Assembly: GCF_024345185.1 (NCBI RefSeq)
Contig: NZ_BROB01000005.1
Coordinates: 1 to 64,000 of the forward strand
DNA from: Levilactobacillus humaensis
GTDB lineage: Bacteria > Bacillota > Bacilli > Lactobacillales > Lactobacillaceae
Direction: 5' to 3'
DNA length: 64,000 bases
The notes under the pieces were generated by a model that was not told the DNA's origin, did not search any database, and was given only the letters and a program-made list of their open reading frames with translations. The position numbers and the translations under genes are program-made. This document shows positions 34,001-43,442 of the stretch, piece by piece. Each line of letters begins with the position of its first letter. Positions within the stretch are counted from its first letter, which is position 1.

Positions 34001-34591
34001 ATGAGCTTGAATAAAGAGCGACTGGCAGCCTTTACAGACGCCGTGTTGGCAATTATTATGACGATTTTAGTATTGGAATTGGAGAAACCGAAAGTTGTTA
34101 GTGTGCAGGGGTTATGGGACCTACGGGAGAACTTTATGGCGTATACCATCTCTTTCTTTTGGATCGGTCTGATGTGGGCGACCCAGCACAGTCACTGGCA
34201 ACGAGTCACTAAGATTAGTGAAAATACGGTTTATGCTTCTCTTCTGATGTTATTTCTGTCATCATTCTTTCCTTACACGACGAGCTTAGTTGCCCAGAAC
34301 TTTAATAATTCGACAGCTCAGGCACTCTATGGAATTGTTATTTTAGGGGTCTCGTTCAGTAATATCTTGATTTCGGGAACACTGAAGAAGGTCAATCCTA
34401 AAACGCATTTTGGGTGGTTATACAACTTGGACAATCGGTCAGTTTTCATAGACCTCTTGGTTAAAGTTGTCGGGTTAGTGTTGTCAATTACAGTATTTCC
34501 ACCGGCAATGGTTTGGGCAATTTTCCTGGGGATGTTGGTCGTAGGTGTTGATGGTGTTAGAGAAACATGGAAAAAGCGAATTCATGAATAA
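34001..34591 (+). CDS. TMEM175-like (DUF1211) membrane protein
   Basis: 197 residues with five to six hydrophobic helices. The first helix has RLAAFTDAVLAIIMTILVLE, matching the RxxxFSD signature of TMEM175 potassium channels (T replaces S). Bacterial TMEM175 proteins are K+ channels at the membrane. GTG 33998 directly precedes ATG 34001; neither has a strong ribosome site. It is convergent with the LysR gene. Confidence 0.8.
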   Translation: MSLNKERLAAFTDAVLAIIMTILVLELEKPKVVSVQGLWDLRENFMAYTISFFWIGLMWATQHSHWQRVTKISENTVYASLLMLFLSSFFPYTTSLVAQNFNNSTAQALYGIVILGVSFSNILISGTLKKVNPKTHFGWLYNLDNRSVFIDLLVKVVGLVLSITVFPPAMVWAIFLGMLVVGVDGVRETWKKRIHE

Positions 34592-34624
34592 ATGAAGTCA
34601 GTGTACTTTATGTAACGGATAACG

Positions 34625-34669
34625 AAATAGTCCAGTCAGTGGTTGTTTACCATTGACTGGACTATTTTT
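34625..34669. terminator. Bidirectional terminator
   Basis: AATAGTCCAGTCA pairs with TGACTGGACTATT between convergent genes, with a T-run on the plus side. Confidence 0.85.
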
Positions 34670-34675
34670 GTGAGA

Positions 34676-35572
34676 TTAATTGGGCTTATTTTGAAGTGCG
34701 GTCGGCCATTGTTGCCGAATATCACTGATTAAAGGAGATAGTCTCTCTTTCTGGGAAAGCAAATAACTCGCATAGATGGGCATTTGAGCACTGTCATTAC
34801 TAATTGGCACGGTCACGCGATCCGCATCAGCTTTCACACGTTCCTTAAAGAAGGGGTCGCTTTGCGAGAGATTAGTGGTGAAGAATGGGAATCGGGAATA
34901 CTTAGTGATCTCGGCAAAGGAGTCCCGGTCGTCTTGGGACATGAACTTTGCGTTTGCAATTTCATCTTGGATGATAGTTCCCCAGGGACCGATTGCCCGC
35001 ATCACAATAAAGCTTAAGCCTTTCAGCTCATCGAAGGTAACCGTCGATTGGTTAGCTAGGTACATGAATTGGTCCAGGCAGACTTGTAAACGTTCTTCGC
35101 CAACGTATAGGGATTCGATGTTATCTGCAAAAATTTCTTGGTTAGAAAATATGAGTGCATATTGATTGTTATTAAGCGCGTTCGCAATTTTTTCTGTGGG
35201 CACAAAAGTATCTGCGACTTGAATGTTTTCTTTTAAGGTTCCCTGTAGCTGGTTTAATAAAATTAGTGGGCCAGGAACGGTAGCTGCGAGAGGGGTTACA
35301 TGCCGACTGTGATCATAGTTCTGAACTTTGGTAACCATTGCTGCACTTGCTTCTAAGACGCGTGCGGCCTCTTTGGCGGCCAGCTCACCAGTCGGGGTAA
35401 GTCTAATTCGGTTTGACTGTCGCTCAAACAATTTAACGCCAAAGTCATCTTCCAGCTTTTGCATGCCGCGGGTGACTGATGGTTGGGTCACGTTCAATTG
35501 CGCCGCGGTTTGTGTCAATGTGCCAGTCTTCGCGAAGACGGTGAGTTCCTCTAGTAAGTAACTTTCAATCAT
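34676..35572 (-). CDS. LysR-family regulator
   Basis: 298 residues, standard LTTR length. N-terminal winged helix (LTVFAKTGTLTQTAAQLNVTQ, PSVTRGMQKLEDDFGVKLFE), then a substrate-binding-like effector domain. It is divergent from the aldo-keto reductase at 35690, the usual arrangement for an LTTR and its target. The same promoter block recurs before an SDR and an MFS gene, so it probably controls all three. The effector is unknown. Confidence 0.88.
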   Translation of the reverse strand: MIESYLLEELTVFAKTGTLTQTAAQLNVTQPSVTRGMQKLEDDFGVKLFERQSNRIRLTPTGELAAKEAARVLEASAAMVTKVQNYDHSRHVTPLAATVPGPLILLNQLQGTLKENIQVADTFVPTEKIANALNNNQYALIFSNQEIFADNIESLYVGEERLQVCLDQFMYLANQSTVTFDELKGLSFIVMRAIGPWGTIIQDEIANAKFMSQDDRDSFAEITKYSRFPFFTTNLSQSDPFFKERVKADADRVTVPISNDSAQMPIYASYLLSQKERLSPLISDIRQQWPTALQNKPN

Positions 35573-35616
35573 ATCCTCAGCTCCTATGCATGCGTTAAAC
35601 GTATGGTAGCATGCTT

Positions 35617-35654
35617 ATCTAGTAATTTTCAAACAATCAGTCTCGCTCTATGAT
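35617..35654 (+). promoter_or_regulatory. LysR-regulon promoter 1
   Basis: ATCTAGTAATTTTCAAA (35617-35633), with -35 TTTTCA, 17-bp spacer and -10 TATGAT (35649-35654). The 17-mer is identical at three promoters. Confidence 0.85.
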
Positions 35655-35689
35655 GTAATCATTCAATTAGAGGGCGGTGACGCGAGGTA

Positions 35690-36562
35690 ATGGTCGAGCA
35701 ATCTATAAAGTTAAATAATGGGGTTGAGATGCCCAAGATTGGGTTTGGCGTTTTTCAAATCATTGATGATAAAGAATGTGAAACTGCGGTAACACAGGCC
35801 TTACAGGCAGGATATCGCACAATTGATACCGCTACGGCGTATCAAAACGAGGTCGGAGTTGGTCGAGCCATTCAGAAGAGCGGCATTGAACGTGAGGAGC
35901 TGTTTGTGACGTCTAAGCTATGGGTCGCAGATGCTACCTATGAGCGAGCCAAGGCGGGGATCGATGCGTCCTTGAATCGTCTGGGCTTAGATTATCTGGA
36001 TTTGTATCTATTACATCAACCGTACGGGGATGTTGTTGGCGCTTGGCGGGCAATGGAAGAAGCCTATCAAGCTGGCAAGATTCGGGCAATCGGCGTTTCT
36101 AATTTTTATGCCGATCAATTGAAAAATTTAGAATTAACGACAACTGTCAAACCAGTCATTAACCAAATTGAAATCAATCCTTGGTATCAGCGAAATGAAG
36201 ACGTGGAATTTTCGCAAGCAGAAGGGATTCAAGTAGAAGCGTGGGCGCCATTCGCTGAAGGCAAGCAATCAATCTTTAATAATCCCACACTAATTAAAAT
36301 TGGTGAACGATATGGCAAGTCAGCCAGTCAGGTGATCCTACGCTGGTTATTGCAACGGCAAATTGTGGTCATTCCCAAGACGATTCATCCGGACCGGATG
36401 GCAATGAATTTGGCCATCTATGATTTTGAACTAGACAAGCAAGACATGCAGCAAATAGCCGCGCTTGATCAACATCATAGTCAATTCTTTGATCACCGTG
36501 ATCCGATAACCATTGACCAAATTTTCGGGACTAGTATTAAAAAGAATCGAATGGCTGGGTGA
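35690..36562 (+). CDS. Aldo-keto reductase (AKR5-like)
   Basis: 290 residues. The catalytic tetrad is intact: Asp46, Tyr51, Lys76 (TSKLW) and His109 (LLHQPYGD). The NADPH-binding end has IPKTIHPDRM. It is of the 2,5-diketogluconate reductase type, which reduces aldehydes and dicarbonyls. Ribosome site weak (GAGG close to the ATG). First target of the LysR-type regulator, divergent from it. A close paralogue lies at 42257. Confidence 0.9.
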   Translation: MVEQSIKLNNGVEMPKIGFGVFQIIDDKECETAVTQALQAGYRTIDTATAYQNEVGVGRAIQKSGIEREELFVTSKLWVADATYERAKAGIDASLNRLGLDYLDLYLLHQPYGDVVGAWRAMEEAYQAGKIRAIGVSNFYADQLKNLELTTTVKPVINQIEINPWYQRNEDVEFSQAEGIQVEAWAPFAEGKQSIFNNPTLIKIGERYGKSASQVILRWLLQRQIVVIPKTIHPDRMAMNLAIYDFELDKQDMQQIAALDQHHSQFFDHRDPITIDQIFGTSIKKNRMAG

Positions 36563-36674
36563 AACTAAGCACGGGCTGATGTGACATGAAAGAACTGCTT
36601 AGGAGTTGTTAGGCTAACATTGCAGTAAAACAGTGCGTGCAATTAAAAAATTAAAGGAATGAGGGAATCAAATC

Positions 36675-37529
36675 ATGAATATTATTTGGATGTTGTTACC
36701 CGCAATTGCGTGGGGTGTACTGCCATTACTTGTAAGCCAATTGGGTGGTCGGCCCATCAATCAAATTTTTGGAACGGCTATCGGAACCCTGATTGCGAGT
36801 ATCGTAGTGCAACTTGTTTTACGACCGGCGATTGATGTGACGGCCTTCGTAATGGCCGCTGTGGCGGGAGCCTTCTGGATTGTTGGGCAATTGGGTCAAT
36901 ACACAGGTTATGCCAATGTTGGTGTTTCCAAGACGATGCCTATTTCGACTGGCTTGCAATTAGTCGGTACCGCGTTGGTCGGCGTTTTCCTATTTGGTGA
37001 ATGGCACACGACAGCTGCTAAACTGATTGGTGCCCTCGGGGTTGTTCTGTTAGTTATTGGTGTCATCCTGACCTCTATTCAGGAGAAGCAGGATGCCGGT
37101 AGCGAGAACCAAACGCGTACCATTATTATGCTAGTGTTGACGACTATTGGATTCATCGTCTTTAATGCGATTCCTAAAGCTTTATCTGCATCGGGAATTG
37201 CTATCTTCTTACCGGAATCGATGGGGATGGCTGTCGCAGTGTTCGTTTATATGATAGCTCGTGGTCAGATAAAGATTGTTCGAGAACGCGCTAGTTGGTT
37301 GAACGTTCTTGGCGGTTTAGTCTTCTCAATTGCTTCATTGACGTATATTGTTTCCGTTAGTCAAAATGGTGTCAATACAGCGTTTGTGGTTTCTCAGTTA
37401 TCCGTTGTGATTTCAACGTTGGGTGGGATGTTGTTTCTGCATGAACGTAAGTCACGATGCGAACTGGTGCTGACGTTAGGCGGGTTAGTGTTGATTGTCA
37501 TCGGTGCGATTGTGACCACGCTAATTTAA
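36675..37529 (+). CDS. GRP-family sugar uptake protein (GlcU/RbsU-like)
   Basis: 284 residues with ten hydrophobic helices in two halves. Typical GRP features: LLPAIAWGVLPLLVSQLGG at the N-terminus, GQYTGYANVGVSKTMPIS and FLFGEWHT. Such proteins import glucose or ribose by proton symport. A glucose-dehydrogenase-like SDR lies 1.6 kb downstream, so glucose or a similar sugar is a fair guess. Ribosome site is AAAGGAATGAGGG. Confidence 0.85.
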   Translation: MNIIWMLLPAIAWGVLPLLVSQLGGRPINQIFGTAIGTLIASIVVQLVLRPAIDVTAFVMAAVAGAFWIVGQLGQYTGYANVGVSKTMPISTGLQLVGTALVGVFLFGEWHTTAAKLIGALGVVLLVIGVILTSIQEKQDAGSENQTRTIIMLVLTTIGFIVFNAIPKALSASGIAIFLPESMGMAVAVFVYMIARGQIKIVRERASWLNVLGGLVFSIASLTYIVSVSQNGVNTAFVVSQLSVVISTLGGMLFLHERKSRCELVLTLGGLVLIVIGAIVTTLI

Positions 37530-37610
37530 GCGCCATTAAGTCAGTGTTGATGGTTAGACACGACAACCCTAGCCTGATTGAACGAGTTATTTTTAAGTAA
37601 GGGGCTTGTA

Positions 37611-38987
37611 ATGGATAAGAGTAGAGAGAAATTTGGAATTGTATTACCAATTATTTTATTAAGTTATTTCATGATTCTATTAGATAATTCAATTATTTTT
37701 ACGAGTACGGTAAAAATTGCCGCGGATCTTCAATTGAATTCGCAAACACTAGCATGGGTCAGCAGTGCTTACACCTTAACCTTTGGTGGCTTTCAATTAT
37801 TTGGCGGTCGAATGGGGGATGTTTATGGGCGTAAACGGGTGTTCTTGATTGGTTTATTGTTATTTTCGTTCTGTTCACTAATGGTGGGCTTATCCACAAA
37901 TGCCGTGATGATTATTTCGATGAGGGCCTTTCAAGGAATTGGTTCAGCCATCTTAGCGCCAACCACGCTAGCACTCCTCCTAGACAACTATCAAGGAACC
38001 ATGCGTACCCGAGCAATTGCGGCTTATGGGGCAACTGCTGGAATTGGCGCTAGTTTTGGGCTAGTTCTAGGTGGTGTCATTGCCAGTGTATTTTCTTGGC
38101 GGTACGGTTTCTTCTTGAACGTACCAGTTGGCTTACTCATGTTTTTCCTAACCCTACATTTCATTGAGGATAACGAAGGTAAAAGTCTCATTGAGGATAA
38201 CGAAGGTAAAAGTCGTAATCATCTTGATATTGCCGGGACACTATTGTCGGTGTTAGGGCTCTCCGCATTGGTGTATAGCATTGATGGGACGTCTCACCAG
38301 GTCTTAGCTCTGATTATTGCGGTGATTGCACTGAGCTTGTTCGTGTATGTCGAACGGGTTGTGTCGAGTCCAATCATGCCGTTGCGACTATTTACTGATT
38401 GGCAGCGAAGTAGTGCGTATATTGCGCGATTCTTCTTTATTGGTGCGGCATTTGCTTATTTCTTCGTGACACCGCAGGCCTTGCAACATATCTATGGCTT
38501 CACGCCGTTACTAGCCGGTTTGGCGTTTTTACCAGCGACCATTCCGCAATTTATTAGTGCGTTGCAGGTTTCTAGATTATCAATCAAATTTGGCAATGCG
38601 CGGTTAATTATTGCGGCCATTGTGTTCGTCATTGTGGGGGTCTTGATGACTGTATTCTTAGGGATGAATCAGGGCTATTGGATTGCTGTTGCTATCCCGA
38701 TGGTTGTCTTTGGGATTGGCCAAGGATTGGCCCTTAGTCCTTTAACGGTCGAGGGAGTTGCTAACACAGATCCAGAAATTGCTGGGGCTGCTTCCGGGGT
38801 GGTCAATACTGTCCATCAGTTTGGCCAATCCGTTGGGATGTCAGTGGTCATTGCACTGACTAGTGGCGTGCACAACTGGTCAACGAGCTATCGTGAACAA
38901 TTACTGATTATTGCAGTCATTGCCGGGATGAGCTTGATTGCGGCTTTAGTTTTGCAAGGCAGTCAGAGTCGGCAGCAAAGCAGATAG
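37611..38987 (+). CDS. MFS drug exporter (DHA2-like)
   Basis: 458 residues, predicted 13-14 membrane helices. Motif A-like GGRMGDVYGRKRVFLIG and motif C-like GATAGIGASFGLVLGG support a proton-driven exporter. ATG 37611 follows AAGGGG. A 27-bp in-frame tandem duplication sits in the loop after helix 6. It is a close paralogue of the gene at 43443. It lies 81 bp after the GRP gene, so the two may be co-transcribed. Confidence 0.88.
   Translation: MDKSREKFGIVLPIILLSYFMILLDNSIIFTSTVKIAADLQLNSQTLAWVSSAYTLTFGGFQLFGGRMGDVYGRKRVFLIGLLLFSFCSLMVGLSTNAVMIISMRAFQGIGSAILAPTTLALLLDNYQGTMRTRAIAAYGATAGIGASFGLVLGGVIASVFSWRYGFFLNVPVGLLMFFLTLHFIEDNEGKSLIEDNEGKSRNHLDIAGTLLSVLGLSALVYSIDGTSHQVLALIIAVIALSLFVYVERVVSSPIMPLRLFTDWQRSSAYIARFFFIGAAFAYFFVTPQALQHIYGFTPLLAGLAFLPATIPQFISALQVSRLSIKFGNARLIIAAIVFVIVGVLMTVFLGMNQGYWIAVAIPMVVFGIGQGLALSPLTVEGVANTDPEIAGAASGVVNTVHQFGQSVGMSVVIALTSGVHNWSTSYREQLLIIAVIAGMSLIAALVLQGSQSRQQSR
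38162..38215 (+). repeat. 27-bp tandem duplication inside the MFS gene
   Basis: Two copies of a 27-bp unit (38162-38188 and 38189-38215) differ only in the last base. They encode IEDNEGKS twice in a cytoplasmic loop. The paralogue at 43443 has a single, unrelated short loop there. Confidence 0.9.
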
Positions 38988-39073
38988 GATAAACAAGAGT
39001 GGATAGTCGTTAGGTAGGGGGCAGATGAACCCTACAAAAAAGTGCTATACGCGTAACGCATGGTACCATGTTT

Positions 39074-39111
39074 ATCTAGTAATTTTCAAAGACTGAATTG
39101 AGGCTTAAGAT
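39074..39111 (+). promoter_or_regulatory. LysR-regulon promoter 2
   Basis: The same ATCTAGTAATTTTCAAA block, -35 TTTTCA, 17-bp spacer and -10 TAAGAT, upstream of the SDR gene. Confidence 0.85.
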
Positions 39112-39183
39112 ATAGTCATTCAATCGGAACGGCGTGCAACTCTAATGGTGCGATGTTGTTAGCTAACAAAGGAGTGAATAATA

Positions 39184-39969
39184 ATGTACGAGGATTTAAA
39201 CGGTAAAGTCGCTGTCATTACAGGTGGCTCCAAAGGAATTGGTTCAGCAATCTCAAAGCGTTTTGGCAAGGAAAAGATGAACGTTGTTATTAACTATAAT
39301 AGCGACCCAGTTGGCGCGCAAAAGACTGCTGATGAGGTTAAAATCGCTGGTGGACAGGCTGTGATTGTTCAGGCGAATATCGCGACTGAGAATGGCGTTA
39401 AGGCGTTGCTGAAGGCAGCACTTGATAACTTTGGTGATTTGGACGTCTGGGTCAACAATGCGGGAATGGAAATCAAGTCCCCGACTCATGAAGTTACGTT
39501 GGATGACTGGAACAAGGTAACGGCTATTGATCAGACTGGCGTGTTCCTAGGCTCACGGACGGCATTGGCGTATTTCAAGGAACACAATAAACCAGGTAAC
39601 ATTATCAATATGTCTTCGGTGCATGAACAAATCCCATGGCCAACGTTTGCCAGTTATGCGGCTGCCAAGGGAAGCGTTAAGTTATTTACCCAAACGATTG
39701 CTATGGAGTACGCACCAGATAATATCCGAGTCAACGCGATTGGCCCGGGCGCAATTAATACACCAATCAACGCTAAGAAATTTGCAGATCCTGAACAATA
39801 TGCCCAAACAGCTAACATGGTGCCTATGAATCGGATTGGAACACCGGAAGAAGTGGCTGCGGGTGCCGCTTGGTTAGCTTCTGACGAATCTAGTTATGTC
39901 ACTGGAATTACGTTATTTATTGATGGTGGAATGACCCTGTACCCGGCCTTCAAGGATGGTCAAGGCTAA
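39184..39969 (+). CDS. Short-chain dehydrogenase (glucose 1-dehydrogenase-like)
   Basis: 261 residues, a classical SDR. Cofactor motif TGGSKGIG (13-20), NNAG (91-94), catalytic Ser145, Tyr158 and Lys162, ending in FIDGGMTLYPAF as in Bacillus glucose 1-dehydrogenases. It oxidises or reduces sugars or other carbonyls with NAD(P). AAAGGAG precedes the ATG. The promoter belongs to the LysR regulon. The next gene starts at or just before its stop codon. Confidence 0.88.
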   Translation: MYEDLNGKVAVITGGSKGIGSAISKRFGKEKMNVVINYNSDPVGAQKTADEVKIAGGQAVIVQANIATENGVKALLKAALDNFGDLDVWVNNAGMEIKSPTHEVTLDDWNKVTAIDQTGVFLGSRTALAYFKEHNKPGNIINMSSVHEQIPWPTFASYAAAKGSVKLFTQTIAMEYAPDNIRVNAIGPGAINTPINAKKFADPEQYAQTANMVPMNRIGTPEEVAAGAAWLASDESSYVTGITLFIDGGMTLYPAFKDGQG

Positions 39970-39976
39970 TACCCTT

Positions 39977-40726
39977 ATGAAGGGGCGGAAGCGAATCGTT
40001 TTGGGAATCTTAGGACTATTTCTAATTGGAGGGATGTTCATTATGGTTTTAAACAAGCAACGAGTAGAGTCACAAGATGGTCAAATTGCTGGCCAGCCAA
40101 TTACGGCCTATCAATTAGGAAAAACGGACGGTGCTTGGCAACACGGTTATGGAACGAAATCAGATGACCGAGATACCAATAGCAGAAACCAGCCGACACG
40201 CCGACTGACGAAGGAGGCTAGTAGCATTATTATTTATTTCTCACGGTCTGGTAGTACGGAATTGGTAGCTAGCAAAATTGCTGAGCAGACTAACGCTGAC
40301 CTGTTAGAAATTGTCGTTAAAAATCCTTATTCAGGAAACTATCAGCGGACGTTGTCTCGTGCCAATACAGAACGTGAGAGAGAAGACTTTCCGGAACTGG
40401 ACATGCGGGTGCCTGATTTAAGTCAGTACGATACCATTTATTTAGGTTATCCGATCTGGGCTATGACCCTTTCTCATCCAATGACGGCATTCTTAACGGC
40501 AAATGGGAGCCAACTAACGCATAAAAAGATTGCACCATTTATGTCTGAAGGTGGCTACGGACAAGGCGATAGTGTTGACCGTATCAAAGATATTTTAAGA
40601 GTCAGTGGCGCTCAGAAAAATCAATTTACCGCAGCATTGGTTGTTGATGGGAATAAGGTTGATCGTGCAGACAAGCGCATTGCTAGCTGGGTGACCCGGG
40701 TTCAGCAAGGCTACGAGTTGAAATGA
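39977..40726 (+). CDS. Membrane-anchored flavodoxin-like protein
   Basis: 249 residues. An N-terminal hydrophobic segment (IVLGILGLFLIGGMFIMVL) and a linker of about 60 residues precede a flavodoxin domain: FMN loop YFSRSGSTELVASK, YLGYPIWAMTLSHPM and MSEGGYGQGDS. It would be an anchored or secreted electron carrier or quinone reductase. Start is ATG 39977, or ATG 39956 which overlaps the SDR gene; ribosome sites are weak, which suggests coupling to the SDR. Confidence 0.8.
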   Translation: MKGRKRIVLGILGLFLIGGMFIMVLNKQRVESQDGQIAGQPITAYQLGKTDGAWQHGYGTKSDDRDTNSRNQPTRRLTKEASSIIIYFSRSGSTELVASKIAEQTNADLLEIVVKNPYSGNYQRTLSRANTEREREDFPELDMRVPDLSQYDTIYLGYPIWAMTLSHPMTAFLTANGSQLTHKKIAPFMSEGGYGQGDSVDRIKDILRVSGAQKNQFTAALVVDGNKVDRADKRIASWVTRVQQGYELK

Positions 40727-40750
40727 TTGTCCATTTGTAAGGACAAATGC

Positions 40751-40781
40751 TTGCGGTGAAGTCCACTTCATAGCGTAAAAT
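40751..40781 (+). promoter_or_regulatory. MerR-type promoter/operator 3
   Basis: -35 TTGCGG, 19-bp spacer, -10 TAAAAT, dyad CGGTGAAGTCCACTTCATAG. It drives the first NmrA-like gene. Confidence 0.82.
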
Positions 40782-40833
40782 GAAGGTGTTCATTCGGAAG
40801 GTTAACGAACAGGAAAAGTTGGGAGCAATCGTA

Positions 40834-41475
40834 ATGAAAGTGATAATTTTAGGAGCCACGGGACAGATTTCTCAGTTCTTAACGTCACAGTTGCTAAAGG
40901 AAACCAAGGTGGACTTGACGCTATTCGGTCACAATGTCACGCAACGTTTGGCAATTGATGATTCACGTGTTCAGTTCATTGACGGTGATTTAGCAGACGA
41001 AGAAAAATTAGTGACAGCTTTAAGTGGTCAAGATCTGGTCTTTCTTAATGTCCCACTGACTGACGCCATGAATACAACGCATCAAGCGATGAAAATCGCA
41101 GGTGTTAAGCGACTAGTAATCTCAGGAACCATCGGTCTTTACGACGAAGTCGGTGGTAAGTTCGGTGAATGGGGTCAATCAATGATGGGGTCTTTTGCCG
41201 GACGCGATGATGAACGGGCCGCAATCAAGTCGTTAGAAGACGATCCGCAAATCGATGAAACTTATATTCGGATGACCATGCTCTATAACAATGCGGAAAA
41301 GACGGATTATACGTTGATTCCATTTGGTGAAACGGTCACTGGTGCCCAGGTTTCTCGGCAAGCCGTTGCAAATTTTGTCACGGCCATTGTTAAACAACCA
41401 GACCTTGAGGTTCATCAGAATGTGGCCATTATTGAAAAGGGTTCTGAGAACATGGCTAAGCCGTCGTTCTATTAA
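40834..41475 (+). CDS. NmrA-like NAD(P)-binding protein
   Basis: 213 residues, an atypical SDR. Rossmann motif GATGQISQF at the N-terminus, VISGTIGLYDEV in the middle and EKGSENMAKPSFY at the end. It lacks the classical YxxxK pair at the usual place. Such proteins act as NADPH-dependent reductases or redox sensors. ATG 40834 follows GGGAG by eight bases; the earlier in-frame ATG at 40780 overlaps the promoter. A paralogue follows at 41592. Confidence 0.85.
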   Translation: MKVIILGATGQISQFLTSQLLKETKVDLTLFGHNVTQRLAIDDSRVQFIDGDLADEEKLVTALSGQDLVFLNVPLTDAMNTTHQAMKIAGVKRLVISGTIGLYDEVGGKFGEWGQSMMGSFAGRDDERAAIKSLEDDPQIDETYIRMTMLYNNAEKTDYTLIPFGETVTGAQVSRQAVANFVTAIVKQPDLEVHQNVAIIEKGSENMAKPSFY

Positions 41476-41528
41476 CGCGTATGGCATGGATTCTTAATAA
41501 CTCAGGTTAAAAAATATTGAAAAGGGAC

Positions 41529-41559
41529 TTGCTATGAAGTTAGCTCCATAGTTTATAGT
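41529..41559 (+). promoter_or_regulatory. MerR-type promoter/operator 4
   Basis: -35 TTGCTA, 19-bp spacer, -10 TATAGT, dyad CTATGAAGTTAGCTCCATAG. It drives the second NmrA-like gene and the aldo-keto reductase after it. Confidence 0.85.
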
Positions 41560-41591
41560 GAGTCCATGAAGTCAAACGAGGAGGAAACATT

Positions 41592-42230
41592 ATGAAAGTA
41601 ATGATTTTAGGTGCAGCAGGTCAAATCGGTCGTATGGTGACACAGAATTTATTAGATCAGACAGATGATGAATTGGTCTTATATGGTCGGAACGTGACGT
41701 CACGGTTAAGCGATGTCAAGAGTTCCCGGGTGACGTTGGTCGATGGCACTTTCCAAGATGTTACAACAATTAAGGCAAACTTAACGGATGTTGATGCCGT
41801 TTACCTGAGCTTTGTGGCCAATGACGATATTGTTGGACCACTAGTTAAGACATTGGAAGAAACAGGCGTTAAGCGGTTCATCGCTGCCAACGTTCCCGAC
41901 CTTTACCAAGAAGTCAGTGGTAAGTTCCAGTCATGGTACCGTGAACACACTGGAATTGTTTGGGAAACACCTTACAAGAAATCTGCTGATATCATTGAAA
42001 ATAGTCAATTAGATTACATCATTTTGCGGATTACTTGGTTGTACAATCAAGACGGTAATACGGCCGTTCACGTCACGAAGAAGGGCGAACCTTTTACGGA
42101 AGCACAAGTGACGCGGCAGGCAGTTTCACAATTTGTAACGGATCTATTGTCAGGTAAAGCGGACTACCATCGCGAAAGTTTGGGCTTGGGCGAACCAGGC
42201 GCAGACTTTGCTAAGCCAAGCTTTTACTAA
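41592..42230 (+). CDS. NmrA-like NAD(P)-binding protein
   Basis: 212 residues, paralogue of the gene before it (MKVMILGAAGQIGRMVTQNL; same GADFAKPSFY-type end). The cofactor loop is GAAGQIG. It contains FIAANVPDLYQEVSGKFQSW where its paralogue has the corresponding LYDEVGGKFGEW. GAGGAGG precedes the ATG. It forms an operon with the aldo-keto reductase 26 bp downstream, under MerR operator 4. Confidence 0.85.
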   Translation: MKVMILGAAGQIGRMVTQNLLDQTDDELVLYGRNVTSRLSDVKSSRVTLVDGTFQDVTTIKANLTDVDAVYLSFVANDDIVGPLVKTLEETGVKRFIAANVPDLYQEVSGKFQSWYREHTGIVWETPYKKSADIIENSQLDYIILRITWLYNQDGNTAVHVTKKGEPFTEAQVTRQAVSQFVTDLLSGKADYHRESLGLGEPGADFAKPSFY

Positions 42231-42235
42231 AGTGA

Positions 42236-43108
<873 letters not shown>

Positions 43109-43127
43109 CTGAACAATTTCAAATGTG

Positions 43128-43168
43128 ACAGGTAAGGATTTGTGTTTAAAATCCTTGCCTGTTTTTTG
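43128..43168 (+). terminator. Rho-independent terminator
   Basis: ACAGGTAAGGATT pairs with AATCCTTGCCTGT, followed by TTTTTT. Confidence 0.9.
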
Positions 43169-43275
43169 ATGCCACTGGCTCTATTCTCGGGACCATAATT
43201 TTGCTACCGTGTTCTAAAGACTAAATAGTGAATTCAAAATTGTATAGTATACGATCTATGTATACTAGCTTGCTA

Positions 43276-43313
43276 ATCTAGTAATTTTCAAAAAATCCAA
43301 GTCGTCTTATGAT
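43276..43313 (+). promoter_or_regulatory. LysR-regulon promoter 3
   Basis: ATCTAGTAATTTTCAAA, -35 TTTTCA, 17-bp spacer, -10 TATGAT, upstream of the second MFS gene. The rest of the 334-bp gap is leader sequence without a gene. Confidence 0.85.
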
Positions 43314-43442
43314 TGATTCATTCACTTCGAAGATAAGTTGTGACTCAGGTTGAGTTATCGGATTAACGCAGTTCTAACAAGCCTTCAATCCAGCGCTTGA
43401 CTTGATCACATTAAGAAAATTACGTTGAGATAGGAGTTTGTC

